From positions 2,232,001-2,296,000 of the forward strand of contig JAITYX010000003.1 in assembly GCA_021018815.1 (NCBI GenBank): a stretch of DNA of 64,000 nt, written 5' to 3'. The translations under genes and the position numbers were made by a program. The notes under the pieces were generated by a model. The model saw only the letters and a program-made list of their open reading frames with translations. It did not search any database and was not told the origin of the DNA. Each line of letters starts with the position of its first letter. Positions within the stretch are counted from its first letter, which is position 1. This document shows positions 22,864-33,549 of this stretch, in pieces. This stretch comes from Talinum fruticosum. Taxonomy: Eukaryota > Streptophyta > Magnoliopsida > Caryophyllales > Talinaceae.

Positions 22864-24227
22864 TATTGGATAGATTTTAGGAGAATGGGAATTTTTCGAA
22901 TCATAAGGATGCATTCGGATTGCAAACACGACTCAAAAGCTTAATACGTGAAACTTAAACTAACCTAAACTAATATTGACTCAAAACCAGTTAATCGGAG
23001 ACTAAATTGAACATTCCAAAAATAGAAAATAGAGCATCAAACATTGACAATATTAACCACGAGCAAACAAAATGCGATAATAGTCGAATCAAAAGCAAAC
23101 AAACCACAAAGTTAAATAAGTGCAACTATAACTAAATTAGAATCAAACTAGCAAAATTGAAAGGGCAAAAGTTACAAAATTATACCAGCACAATTGAATT
23201 TCCTCAATGTAATTCCAAAAATTCACAATCCAACTTTAAATAATCGAATGCCCAGATTCAGCCAAGCAACTCAACAATCTAAAATCAAACCACAAATTCG
23301 GCAAAGTTTCAAAACCGAAAATCGAAAACCAAATATTGAAATTTAAGAACTAAACTAAAAATTCGAAGAGCTAAAACCTAACAACTAAATTTTAAGAACT
23401 AGAATTGAATTTGAAAGATGAAAATTAAACCAAAGTCGCCCTCCCGACTCTAGCTATTGGCCTATCACGCTGTCTCGACCTCCTCGTGCTCTGTCTTGTC
23501 ATCTCCCTTTTAAAGCTTTTCATCCTCATTTCCTCTTCTCTTCAGGTCCTCCACAATCCGGTTATAGATAGAGTTTGAGATGGATTTGACTTTAGTTACT
23601 AGTTTGAATGAAGGTAGAGGACGAAGAGAGTTTGAGTGAAGGAGGGTGGTTGGGCAAGAATTTCGAGCAATGAAGGAGAAGTGGGAGGATGAGGAAGGTG
23701 TGAGTTGTAGCTAGGGTTTCGTGCGTGTGGGAGAATAATGATGAAAGAGAGATCATGAGATGAGCAAAGGAGGCTAGGGTTTCGGTTTGAGAGTGTCGAA
23801 GAAGAGAAGAAGAGGGATGGAGAGTTGGGATTTTGTGGGCTAGGGTTTCCGGGATTAAAGTGCTGCTTGAGAGGAAGAAGAGGATTGTGAAAGAGGAGAG
23901 AGAGAGAGCTAAAGTCTTGAGATTGGGGGTAGGTTTTCACAAGGAAAAGAGAGGAGATAGAGGAAACTCGAGTTTTGGATCGAGGGTAAGCCAAAGGGGA
24001 AAATGGGTTCCGGGAGTGTAGCAATAAAGGCAAGGGTTTTGGGTTCGGTTCGGGGCAAACGCAAATGGAAGATTCAATTCGCCCAATTTCAGCTCTTTTT
24101 ATTATTTCTTGTATTTTTCCACATTTCTAGAAAAATAAAATAAATTAAATTAAAATTCCTAAATTAATAATTATTGCGATTAAAATAAGATGTAAATTAA
24201 AAATATCATAATTTTGGACTCAACAAA
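22864..24227 (-). repeat. 3' LTR of the Athila-like element
   Basis: On the minus strand it runs from TGTTGAGTCC (24227) to CCAATA (22864, decayed from TAACA). It aligns with 27797-29219 over its whole length, including TTGACAATATTAACCAC, ATGCCCAGATTCAGCC and a GA-rich block at 23560-24050. It is about 60 bp shorter than its partner, mainly through a missing block near 22910 and a shorter GA run. Confidence 0.85.
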
Positions 24228-25498
24228 TACACCACACCTAAATTTTTCTTGTCCTTGAGTAAAATAATAATCGGTAAAGAAAATAAGAAAATCCTAACTC
24301 ACTTTCGTAGGAATCACGATTGCATTTAGCGTATGCAACAAGCCCTTTAAGCCCCTTGGTAGCCCAAGTGGACGAGTAAGGTCTCGTGAGGGTTTATAGT
24401 AGATATACCCACAAAATCTAGGGAAGAAAAGAAAGAAAAATGGAAAACCGAAAAGATTTTTACAAAAATTATTTACAAAAGGGAAAACATATATACATAT
24501 CCCGATCAATCATATCACGTTCGAGTATTCAGTTATCAACTTGTATCTAGGTTTATTATACATATCAAACCTCACACTCTTTTAACGACAACCATACATC
24601 AATGTTTCCATATATTTATCCCATTAAGAACAATGAATCGACCTAGTGCGCGATGTGCAAGTGTACCATTGCTCCCTTAGTTAAGACTTACACAACTAAC
24701 TCAATCCACTTATTTTCGCATCATTTGGGAATCAAGTCTTGCCTATTAGCAACTATTGCCTCAAAGGGTAGCACCCAATAGCGCATGCCTCAAAGGATTC
24801 TTGTCATTCCTATTATTTTTCTTTTTCTTTTTCTTTTCTTTTTCATTTCTTTTTCTCTTTTTTTTTTTTGCAATGGAAGATAGCACATGAAGTTTATTAT
24901 TTTGTGCTAAAGAAAAGTGGATGAGTCAATCAATGACAGCTTCAAATCTAAGAGTAAATGGCTTTTATAAACGTAGGTGCAAATTTTACAAATTCTCATG
25001 GTATGCCAAGGTTAGAAAAATGAGGTTAGGATTGTATCTACGAGGTAAGTGTCATCAAATATATGTCCCTTTTACAACCTAATAATTAAGTCACAATGGT
25101 TCAAAACTTAATCATAATAAATACAATATCTCCCTAAATAAAAGAAATTTTTTTGAATTTTTTTCAAAAAGAAGTATTTTATTTTCCCACCCCCACACCT
25201 AAACTTGACAATGTCCTCATTATGAGTGGGAAAACCTCAAAGAGAAATAAAACTAAAAAGAAAATAATTATTTATAAAATAAAAAGAAGACTCAAAAATA
25301 AGTAAAAAAAATGACATGACTCAAAAAAAAAAAAAGAGAATAAAATATCAAATATGTACAAAAGAAAATAAAATAGAAAGAGAAAAGAGAGGGGAACGAT
25401 TATACCGGGTTAGGTGTTGGGTACACCTAAGCTAAAATTTCTTGAAATAAGTTCAAATGGAGACTCATGGAGCATCAGCCATTCCATATCAATTCAAG
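24228..25498 (-). other. Non-coding 3' region of the Athila-like element
   Basis: No gene is seen. Two related purine-rich motifs stand out on the minus strand. One is GACATTGTCAAGTTTAGG followed by TGTGGGGGTGGG at about 25222-25186. The other is AATTTAGGTGTGGTGTATT at about 24246-24228, next to the 3' LTR. The second is in the right place for the polypurine tract but is interrupted by pyrimidines. The T-rich run at 24817-24869 is simple sequence. Confidence 0.55.
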
Positions 25499-26032
25499 CT
25501 AGTATCTCAATTTAGATCTCGCTAAAGCACGTAAAAATTTATCAAATATGTAGGAAGAACTTTCACCCAAATAACGGTAACAAAAACTCGGGAGTTGGTG
25601 ACAAAAATATATCCATAATATCATTGCAACACCATTAAGAGTTTGTTTCAAGTTGTCAAATTGTGAACCAATAGATTCAAACATTTTATACTCATAAAGT
25701 ATAGACTCATAAAGTTCAAATTGATGATTAGTCGTGATGGGGTCTACGTAAAAGGATTCGTAATGAACTAAGAAATTAGCATGGTTAATGTGCTCAAAAC
25801 AAACAACCTTTTCTACTAATGAAATCTTTTTATCGTGTTCATTATCACAACTAACATACATTTCAAGCTCATGAACATATTCAGCAATAGGAGAGGAAGA
25901 ATCTATAGGATGTGAAGGTTCTATTGTATGAGTAGTATCTTTCTCCTTAGTTTCCTCTATTTCGGAAAAATTAGCAAAGGTTTCCGGAGGAACACCATCG
26001 ATAGTGTCCTTAGAAGTACTCGGATGAACCAA
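25499..26032 (-). CDS. Unidentified 177-aa open frame in the Athila-like element
   Basis: This is the longest intact frame in the element. It starts MVHPSTSKDT and has an acidic, Ser/Pro/Thr-rich first third. An ordered part follows, with EKVVCFEHINHANFLVHYES (residues about 78-97), ILWIYFCHQLPSFCYRY and SSYIFDKFLRALA near the end. It follows gag in the position where pol would begin, but no protease, RT or zinc-knuckle motif is visible. It could be the gag C-terminus, a decayed pol piece or an extra ORF. I do not recognise the family. The open length in an element of otherwise broken frames is notable. Confidence 0.45.
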   Translation of the reverse strand: MVHPSTSKDTIDGVPPETFANFSEIEETKEKDTTHTIEPSHPIDSSSPIAEYVHELEMYVSCDNEHDKKISLVEKVVCFEHINHANFLVHYESFYVDPITTNHQFELYESILYEYKMFESIGSQFDNLKQTLNGVAMILWIYFCHQLPSFCYRYLGESSSYIFDKFLRALARSKLRY

Positions 26033-26209
26033 GTATCTCCGTAAGAAGCGTGGAAAAATAACTTTTGCACCGGAGTGCGAGGATATAATTCTTGGTCACT
26101 CATATGGTTATCAATTTCGACCTAAGGGATATATCATTCACAAACGGTTCCCCGTAAGAGGGAGGGTCAATGCTCTTAGAGTTCACCTCCGGTTAACTAA
26201 GAAAAGTTC

Positions 26210-27400
26210 TTTTAAGTTGGGTCAACTCGCTTAGTCATAGTTTTAAACATTTTCTCCATGTTACTATAACTTTTATCAACATTAGTGTAACTAGGAGTAG
26301 GTTGGGTCCGAGCAATGGTTGGTGGTGGTCTAGATGTATTGGACATATCTAGATAAGTTAGTCTTTGGTGGGGTCTAGAATGAAACAAAGTGGGTTGGGA
26401 CATGTTCGACCTACACTATTAGGTCTACTACTCCAAGAAAAATTAGGGTGATGTTTCAACCCTTCATTAAAGGTAGGAGAGTACGGGTCAAACTTAAATA
26501 TTTGAAATGCAACATTCACTTGCACTTGTTCTTGGTCTCGTAAAGGTGATCTAAGCCTTGACAATAACAACATGATACCAAAGAAGTCTACTAAGATTGG
26601 GGTTGAATAGTTAACCCCTTAACATATTTTCAAGTGCAAGCAACTTTGGACTCAAGGTGACTCACATTAGGAACAAAATGAATGCCCCTTTTGTACCACT
26701 AATCCTAGAGTTCAAACTCTCATCGCTAGTGGTTTCCATTACATTGTTTTTTCCGCTAAATCCTCTACAAATTCCCAAGTAACTATATGACGCTTAGAGA
26801 GAAAACCAACTTGACACATGGACTCTAACATTGTCCTAGTTTGTTGGTCAAGTCTTTCATAAACAATTTGACAAAGATGCCACTTGTTCTAAACCATGAT
26901 GGGGACATTTGGCCAATAAATTCTTAAATCTTTCAAAGTAATTCCAAAATGGTTCTCTATCCATCTCGAATAAATTGCTTGATTTCATTCCTTAACCTCA
27001 CAGCTTTACTATTCGGAAAATATTTTCTTAAAAACACTTTAACAAAATCATCCCACATAGAAATAGAGTTAGTATTTAAGCTATACGTCGATCTTTTAGC
27101 AACATCTATTAAAGCAAAAGGAATTAATCTTATTCTTATTTCATCATCGAAATATTAGAAAAATGCATCATATAAATCACTTCATCGAATTCCATTAAAA
27201 ACATATATGCATCTTCAAAACCATAGAATTTTAGACGCATCTCGAATAGAATGTGATTCAATCGGAAAAGTCACATTAGATCCCAAATTAGGCAAGTTGA
27301 AACATGAATAGTTAAATCTCCTAGGAGGATAAAAGAGATCGCTCAAGTATCTCTCATGTGATCCAAATTCAGTCATGTTCTCTTCTTTAGATTTTCTAAC
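26210..27400 (-). pseudogene. Athila-type gag of the gag-only element
   Basis: The minus strand gives a DAYMFLMEF-like segment near 27200. The capsid core follows over about 27130-26880 in shifting frames: SMWDDFVKVFLRKYF, LRNEIKQFI, PFWNYFERFKNLLAKCPHHG. A segment of the TMLESMCQVGFL type lies at about 26840-26800. The region 26573-26212 encodes a Pro/Thr-rich tail with TRPPPTIARTQPTPSYTNV-like sequence. The pattern W-x-x-x-x-x-x-F-L-x-K-Y-F, then F-x-x-L-L-x-x-C-P-H-H-G is typical of gag in Athila and related gypsy elements. Frameshifts break it. Confidence 0.7.
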
Positions 27401-27775
27401 TCAACAACTCATGCACTAACAACCCCACAATTATATATTTGGTCTTGTTGTTTTTTCGTATTTTTTTGAAAAATAAAACAATTAAAATTAAAACAAAAAT
27501 AATAAAAATTTAAACTAAGACATAAAACAAGTACACTAAAACTGAAAAAGAGCTAAAACTAGAAAACTAAATCAAAAATAACAAAAATTGACTTCAAATA
27601 AAACTAAACTTACTAACTAATTAAACCAAACAAAAACAAAAAATCAGAATCAGAAATAAATAAAAAACTAAGACACTAAGCTGAAATATGAGTCCAAAAC
27701 AAAATCTAAAATTTAAACTAAGTCTCAAACAAAAATTCACTGACTCGATTTGCATCCTAATTTCAATAAACGCCA

Positions 27776-27793
27776 TCCCGGGCAATGACGTCA
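27776..27793 (-). other. Primer binding site of the Athila-like element
   Basis: Three bases inside the right LTR, the minus strand reads TGACGTCATTGCCCGGGA. This is close to the TGGCGCCGTTGCCGGGGA site usual in Athila-type elements. It fixes the orientation of the element. Confidence 0.7.
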
Positions 27794-27796
27794 TTT

Positions 27797-28860
27797 TGTT
27801 AGATAGATTTTTGGGGAGTGCGAGAATTTGTCAAACAACAGGGATGGACGAAATAGAATTCAGAGAATTCAGATTGCAAACACGACTCAAAAACTTAATA
27901 TGTGAAACTTAAACTAACCTAAACTAATATTAATTCAAAACCAATTAATCAAAGACTAAATTAAACATACCAAACATAGAAAACAGAGCATCAAACTTTG
28001 ACAATATTAACCACTAGCAAATGAAATGCGATAATAGCTGAATCAGAACCAAAGAAACCAAAAAATTGAACAAGTACAATTAGAACTAAATCAGAATGAA
28101 ACTAACAGAATTGCAAGTGCAAAAGTTACGAAATTATACCACCGCAATTGAATTTCCTCGATGTAATTCCACAAATCACAGTCCAACTTTAAATAATCGA
28201 ATGCCCAGATTCAGCCAAGCAACTCAACAATAAAAAATCAAACCACAAATTCGGCAAAGTTCCGAAATCGAAAATCGAAAACTAAATACTGAAATTTAAG
28301 AATTAAACTAAAAATTCAAATAGCTAAAACCTAAAAAATGAATTTTGAGAACTAGAATTGAATTGGAAAGACGAAAATTAAACCTAACTCGCCGTCCTGG
28401 CTTCGGCTACCGGCCTATCACGTCGCCACCGTCTGCCACCTGGTCTCCTCGTGCTCTGTCTTGTCGGCTCCCTGTTAAAGCTTTTCGTCCTCGCTTCGTC
28501 TTTTCTTCAGGTCTGCCATAAACCGGTTATAGATAGAGTTTGAGATGGATTTGACTTCGGTTTCTAATTTGCGTGAAGGTAGAGGACGAAGAGAGTTTGA
28601 CTGAAGGAGGGTGGCTGGGCAATAATTTTAGGGAATGAAGGAGAAGTGAGAGGATGAGGAAGGCATGAGCTGTAGCTAGGGTTTCGAGGGTGTGGGAGAA
28701 TGAAGATGAAAGAGAGAGCATGAGATGAGCAAAACGGGACTAGGGTTTCGGTTTAAGGGTGCCGAAGAAGAGAAGAAGAGGGATGAAGAGTTGGGATTTT
28801 GTAGGCTAGGATTTCAGGGATTAAAGTGCTGCCGAGAGGAAGAAGAGGATTGTGAAACAG

Positions 28861-28894
<34 letters not shown>

Positions 28895-29219
28895 AAAGTC
28901 TTTGAGGTTGGGGCTGGGTTTTCGCAAGGCAAAGAGAGGAGATAGAGGAAACTCGGGTTTTGGACTGGAGGTAAGCGGAAAAGGAAAGTGGGCTCTGGGG
29001 AGTGCAGCAACAAAGGCATGGGTTTTGGGTTCAGTTTGGGCCGAACGCAAATCAAAGATTCAATTCGTCTAATTTTGAGCTCTTTTTATTATTTCTTGTA
29101 TTTTTTCCACGCTCCTATAAAAGTAAAATAAAATAAATTAAAATTTCTAATTTAATAATTATTACAAATAAAATAAGATATAAATATATATTAAAAATAT
29201 CATAATTTTGAACTCAACA
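27797..29219 (-). repeat. 5' LTR of the Athila-like element
   Basis: It runs on the minus strand from TGTTGAGTTC (29219) to TCTAACA (27797), so it has the TGTT...AACA ends of a proper LTR. It includes a GA run at about 28864-28892 absent at that length from the partner LTR. Comparison by eye suggests clear divergence between the two LTRs, so the insertion is not recent. Confidence 0.85.
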
Positions 29220-29224
29220 ACCAT
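29220..29224. repeat. Right TSD of the Athila-like element
   Basis: ACCAT, matching 22859-22863. Confidence 0.85.
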
Positions 29225-30060
29225 GCAAAGACATCTATAAATTGTAAAATGAGCGAAGTGAATTGCTTTCTGCTATTGTGGATTTTGTGTTTTCCTAATT
29301 TTAGCTTCTTGGGGTTGATCTTCTAATCCGAAGTTAATTTTTATTATTTCCTCTATTATTAGTGAGTGATTTTCATGATCTTCCATAGATTTTGTTAGTT
29401 CTTTAGGGATTTCTTGTTCATCATTACAGGCAAAACAATTAAGAATAGGAGGAGACAAAGATTAAGTGCAAAGATTCATCTTATAAATGAAGAAACGAGT
29501 ACATCAGATTTTCCTTCTAGAGGAGGTATAGTGCCTCCTTTTCTAGGACGTGGTAGTCACTAAAGACTTCTAAACCAGGTACTAGGATATCCTCGTCTTT
29601 TATACAGATTCGACTCAAGAAAACCATAGTAGGGAAGTCATTCCCTTTTTAGAAATTGCCCGTTTAGAGTACGAGGATAGCGTTTGATAGAGCAGACTAT
29701 AAGTGGAGCAACCCTCCCGGTTTGTGTCTCCCACTTAGCTTTGGCTACTTCCTTAGCAGTTGAACGATAGCTTAGTCCGAACTTATAATTATTGGTGGGC
29801 TCAAGGGGTGGAAAGATTGGGTGGTATGCCCTCCGCCTACAGACTAAGTTAAGAAAATACCCCTTCTTCCTTGGCATCGAATGGACATTGGGGTTGATGT
29901 AAGGATTGAAGTTGAAAGGTGCTTCATGCTTTTCTACAACGAACGATGATCTCGAATCCATAGAGTTCCTCATCATCGGCGTTGTGCTCAATTTTAACAA
30001 CGAGACTCCTTAGAGGTGATGGTGGCATATAGGTTATTTCCCATAACTGGTTACTACTTG
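29225..30060 (-). pseudogene. Pre-RT part of pol, gypsy element B
   Basis: The segment 30000-29638 (120 aa) contains SRSSFVVEKHEAPFNFNPYI, KKGYFLNLVCRRRAYHPIFP, KFGLSYRSTAKEVAKAKW and a PRTLNGQF end. The segment 29458-29273 has ENHSLIIEEIIKINFGLEDQ, and FIDVFAWSYRDM starts at the insertion site (about 29245). This is the linker between protease and RT in Tat/Ogre-lineage polyproteins. Gag and protease are not present further upstream; the next recognisable sequence is the LTR. Confidence 0.7.
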
Positions 30061-30184
30061 AAATTTAATAATCATTTTAACTTTCTAGTGTAGTATAGAA
30101 AGCACCGCCTAATGGTCGTGTAACCAAGGGCGTTCTAGATTGAAAGTGGTTGGGATGTCTAGAACTTGGAACTTTCTTTAACTC

Positions 30185-31450
30185 CACTAATTTTAGATGT
30201 GAGTTAAAGAAATGTGTTTCAAGAAAGCATACGACATGTGAATACGGAAATGAGATCAACCAAACATGTGAAGAAAGTGATAAAACAACCAAGAAAGTTG
30301 TAAAGGAAAGCAAGAAAGAGCGCAGTAAAGGAAAGTGAAAAGAAAAGCGTTAAAAATAAATTACAATGGGAGGAGGAATTAAAACGATTACATTTTTGTA
30401 TCCACAATACGTAAAGTGATAAAATGCAATAATTTACATAAACTATTAGAGGCGGCAAAAGAATTGAATGCCCTCTCGGTTGTCCCACCTACCGATCTTG
30501 ATATCGAACCGGATCCGGAACCCCGACAGTGGATAAACAAGTACTAAAAGGGGCTTTTTGTCCATTTGGTAAAGGTAGAACAATGTAGGGAAATGATGAG
30601 AGCGTTTAGCGGAGTGATGATTAGCTAAAAATGAGCCAAGAGATCATAATACCAAATAACATTTTGTAGCTCTCATCATAAATTCAACGGTGTATCGACT
30701 TTACAACTTTTAGGGTTAAAATGTGATAGCGTAAGACAATGGTCATCCTCCAAATAAGGACTAAAGCTCTCTATTTATAAAGAACTATGTCACAAAAATG
30801 ACCTAGGAAGCATGCAACTAGCCGTCCAAACTGCAGAACCATACGGCGGAAAATCGAAAAAAAGCTGGATAAAACCGCTTGAACCGAAAATCCCCGGGAA
30901 GGGTCGAGGATCGCGGCATCTGTTTGGAAAAATAGTCCTTACGTACTTCAGCTGGTATGTGGAACAAAACACATCGCTTTGGCCAAAAATCCACTGAAGT
31001 TCGGTGTCGACCTTGTATGGTGTTGTTTGGTGCGGTTGGCTTCGTGACTCGGTTGGACACTTGGAGCGAAACGCAATGCTTTGGTGAAAATTCCCCGAAG
31101 CACAACACCAGCTTACAAGACGTCGTATGGACATGTTGAGCTCCGTGTTACGCTTGGATGCTGAACACAAAACGATGCGTCTAGTGAGCAGCAAAGCCTT
31201 ATGCGCGACATCGGCCTAGTGTTCACCCGGGCTTGGACCGGCCGAAAGAAAATGGGTTCATGGGCTGGCCCAAAGCAAGGAAAGCTGATTTTTGGTGCTA
31301 AGGGGTTTTTGTGGTTACTCGGTTTTCGTTACTCCAATCGGACTCGACCATGATGCGAATCCACAAATAGGAGTGGGATTTTATCATCAGTCGACAAAAT
31401 AAAATAGCAAAAATAAAAGAAATAAGAGTGACACATATTCGGTGTCTACA
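30185..31450 (-). mobile_element. 5' LTR of gypsy element B, 3' end missing
   Basis: The minus strand starts TGTAGACACCGAATATG at 31450 and follows the other Tat LTRs through the TATA box (30779-30772) and the GAAAGC runs (30240-30340). It stops matching at about 30185, well before the LTR end. The leader and gag that should follow are absent, so a deletion joined the LTR interior to pol. LTR A at 5394 and this LTR face each other across the whole A-B block. Confidence 0.7.
30772..30779 (-). promoter_or_regulatory. TATA box of LTR B
   Basis: TATAAATA on the minus strand, 671 bp from the LTR start, matching the spacing in the other LTRs of the family. Confidence 0.5.
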
Positions 31451-31669
31451 ACTAATCCGTACTTTAGACTAAGCTCAACGCTAAACTTTTCTTAACTTTA
31501 TAAGATCTCATTTCACAAGAATTTAAATTCCACAAAATCTTCCAAACACCTTATTCATCCCTTCCCTATGGTGATTTACCTTTCTATATTGAACTTTCAT
31601 TTAGTATGCTTCGGACCCCTTCATAAGAACTGAGCTTAGCCTTAACTTGTGTTAAATTTCTTCTCATAT

Positions 31670-32125
31670 GACAACTGATCGGAGTTATGCTTAAGACCTC
31701 CTCCACTTTATCTACGCCTATTCATGTTCTTGTTGGTAATGGTACTAAGTTGCTTTCTCATAAAGCTGGCATGCTCACATTATAGTCCTCTGCAGTCTTA
31801 TAATATAATTTATTGTCTATTAAGAAAAGTCTTTCATAGTAATCATTGCATTGTCTCCTTTACTGATTCTATTGATTTTGTAAAGGACAAAGCAATGCGG
31901 ATAATTTTGTTACAAGATAATAATGAAGATGAAGTGTATCACCTCACATCAACATTCCTTTCCAACCACAAAGCCTTTTTCACCCCTCATCACTTACACG
32001 AAACATGGCTTAGGCGACTAGGTCATTGTGGTCCTCATATTCTACAAGTTTTAAAAACTAATAAGGTTGTAAAGTTTGCATATGCTTTAGAGAACATTTA
32101 TGTTTCATGTAAACTTGAATAATGC
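31670..32125 (+). pseudogene. Fragment of a second copia family: protease to GAG_pre-integrase
   Basis: The plus strand shows a TTDRSYA segment and a VLVGNGTKLLSHKAG segment (about 31715-31765) in the places of the copia protease flap, then FVKDKAMRIILLQDNNEDEV and YHLTS (31877-31950) and ETWLRRLGHCGPHILQVLK (about 31998-32055). The last is the GAG_pre-integrase H-x-R-L-G-H pattern. The style is closer to Ale/Ivana-type copia than to the SIRE-like copies here. No integrase follows, so only a scrap remains. Confidence 0.6.
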
Positions 32126-33549
32126 ATTTAAAAAACTTGAAAGGATACTTATGTGGACAAAATGGTTGGGTCCCTCGCTGCTCCTCTTCTCACTACCAAG
32201 CATGTTGTCTACCATGCCCGAGGGATGGATCTAGACCTCGGTTAGAGCACCTTATCTTTGATTCACATGGGCTAAATTCAGGCCTTATGGACCGAGTCGG
32301 TTAGCCTTTTGGCGGAACTAATGGGAAAGCGGGTGTTAGGGCAATCCAATTTTTCTTGATCCGAATGGGAGTTGTCCTCAACTTTGGGAAGGATCATGAC
32401 ATGCATCGTAACACTATAATATTTCTTTTTTTGCTTTTGTTTTTTGAGTGGAAACTAACTTGTGTTAATGTAGGCCTTCCAAGTGACATTTATATACCTC
32501 TAATTGAATTGGATATTTCTTTGCTTTGAGGGACCTCAAATATCATTCCCATTCTAAGATCCCTAAATCGGAATGCACGGGTCATCTATTTCCACCGAAT
32601 TAGAAAAGGTTAAGAGTGTTATGCTATTTGTGTAGTTTTGTACTATAAATCTTTCTTACCATCTTTTGATAACGTTTCAGTACCATCACAAGTAATTAGG
32701 AACAATGTATATAAGGCTCTAATATGCTTTGTACGACCTTTGAAATTTCCGATGGATCCTTGCTTATAATCATCGAAGGTATGTCGAGTTAGTTTGTGTG
32801 CTAACTTCGAGCTTTTAGTTTAGGTTTTGATAGTTCCTCCTTGCTTACAACATTTATGCTCTAGATGCCTTCTTCAGGAGGCAACCTTGGAGGTACCGAG
32901 GTTCATAAAAAGACATTTGAGAAAACTCAATTTAGCCAAGCTTCTAGTGGTGTTGGTGGGTAAAGTTCCTCCGGGCGTTAACGAAGATTAATTCGAGTCA
33001 ACCCTACCATCCTTAACATTCTTTCTTTAGTGGGCCTTGTTATAAGGACCCATGTTCTTCTTGGTGACCCCGGTCTAGTTTCTCCGAAGTTTCGGAGGAT
33101 CGAGGAACTTTGCCTTCCTTCGTTGATGATACAAGTGATTAGTTCTTTGGTGGTGGCAACATCAATGATCGTCCTAATGTCGACTTCATAGATGGCGATG
33201 GTTGAACAATTCTTGTATGGTGGTTTGTATCTTCATTTATATAATGAGAAAAATTTTAAAGACAAAAAAACAAAAATGAATGCAATTTTAGCCTCCAATC
33301 CCCCACCGAGAAAATAATAAAAGGAGGAAAGGAGATTTATAAGTAAAGCATATTGGTCCTGCATAAAGGGACTTAAACTAAAAAATTAAGAAAACGAGCA
33401 TGTAGAAAGAATTGGGCCCAAAGTCAAAACTCGGCGTCGCACCTGTCGTGCCTAGGAACAAACCGACAGGGAAGATCCGGCCCATGGGCCGGGTCACACG
33501 CTTCCCTAAAGACAGCGCTTCAAGCTAGGGTTTCCTGAATGAACTACAT
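32126..33549. other. Unassigned stretch
   Basis: No convincing gene, RNA or element end was found. Around 32860-33250 the plus strand has a Ser/Gly-rich frame (PSSGGNLGG, QASSGVGG) with stops, perhaps an old element ORF. The stretch 33400-33520 is GC-richer and contains CCGGCCCATGGGCCGG, which is palindromic. It ends where the antisense ORF of element D becomes recognisable. Confidence 0.4.

Larger units (their letters stand above)
22864..29219 (-). mobile_element. Complete Athila-like LTR retrotransposon, gag only
   Basis: The 6,356-bp element has two LTRs (22864-24227 and 27797-29219) and a perfect 5-bp TSD. A tRNA primer site next to the right LTR places the 5' end on the right, so it is read on the minus strand. 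The internal 3.57 kb encodes an Athila-type gag and one further open frame, and no protease, RT or integrase. It would depend on enzymes supplied by other elements, like the gag-only non-autonomous elements (TR-GAG type) described in plants. It lies in the pol of element B; the B frame is continuous across the insertion site. Confidence 0.8.
16550..31450 (-). mobile_element. Tat-type gypsy element B with two nested insertions
   Basis: On the minus strand the order is 5' LTR (31450 to about 30185), pre-RT pol (30060-29225), RT N-terminal half, RT C-terminal half, RNase H, integrase, post-integrase region and a scrap of antisense ORF. Most of gag and the LTR 3' end are missing. Two other elements, 19747-22426 and 22864-29219, sit inside pol with matching TSDs, and the pol frame continues across both. 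The element ends at about 16545 in an inverted junction with element A rather than in a 3' LTR. Confidence 0.7.

Noticed and set aside
28864..28892. GA run as a regulatory element
   Set aside because: It is a simple microsatellite that differs in length between the two LTRs, as expected of slippage.
30790..31194. 134-aa minus-strand frame
   Set aside because: It lies inside LTR B across the U3/R region and is not conserved in the LTRs at 5394, 34864 or 53402.
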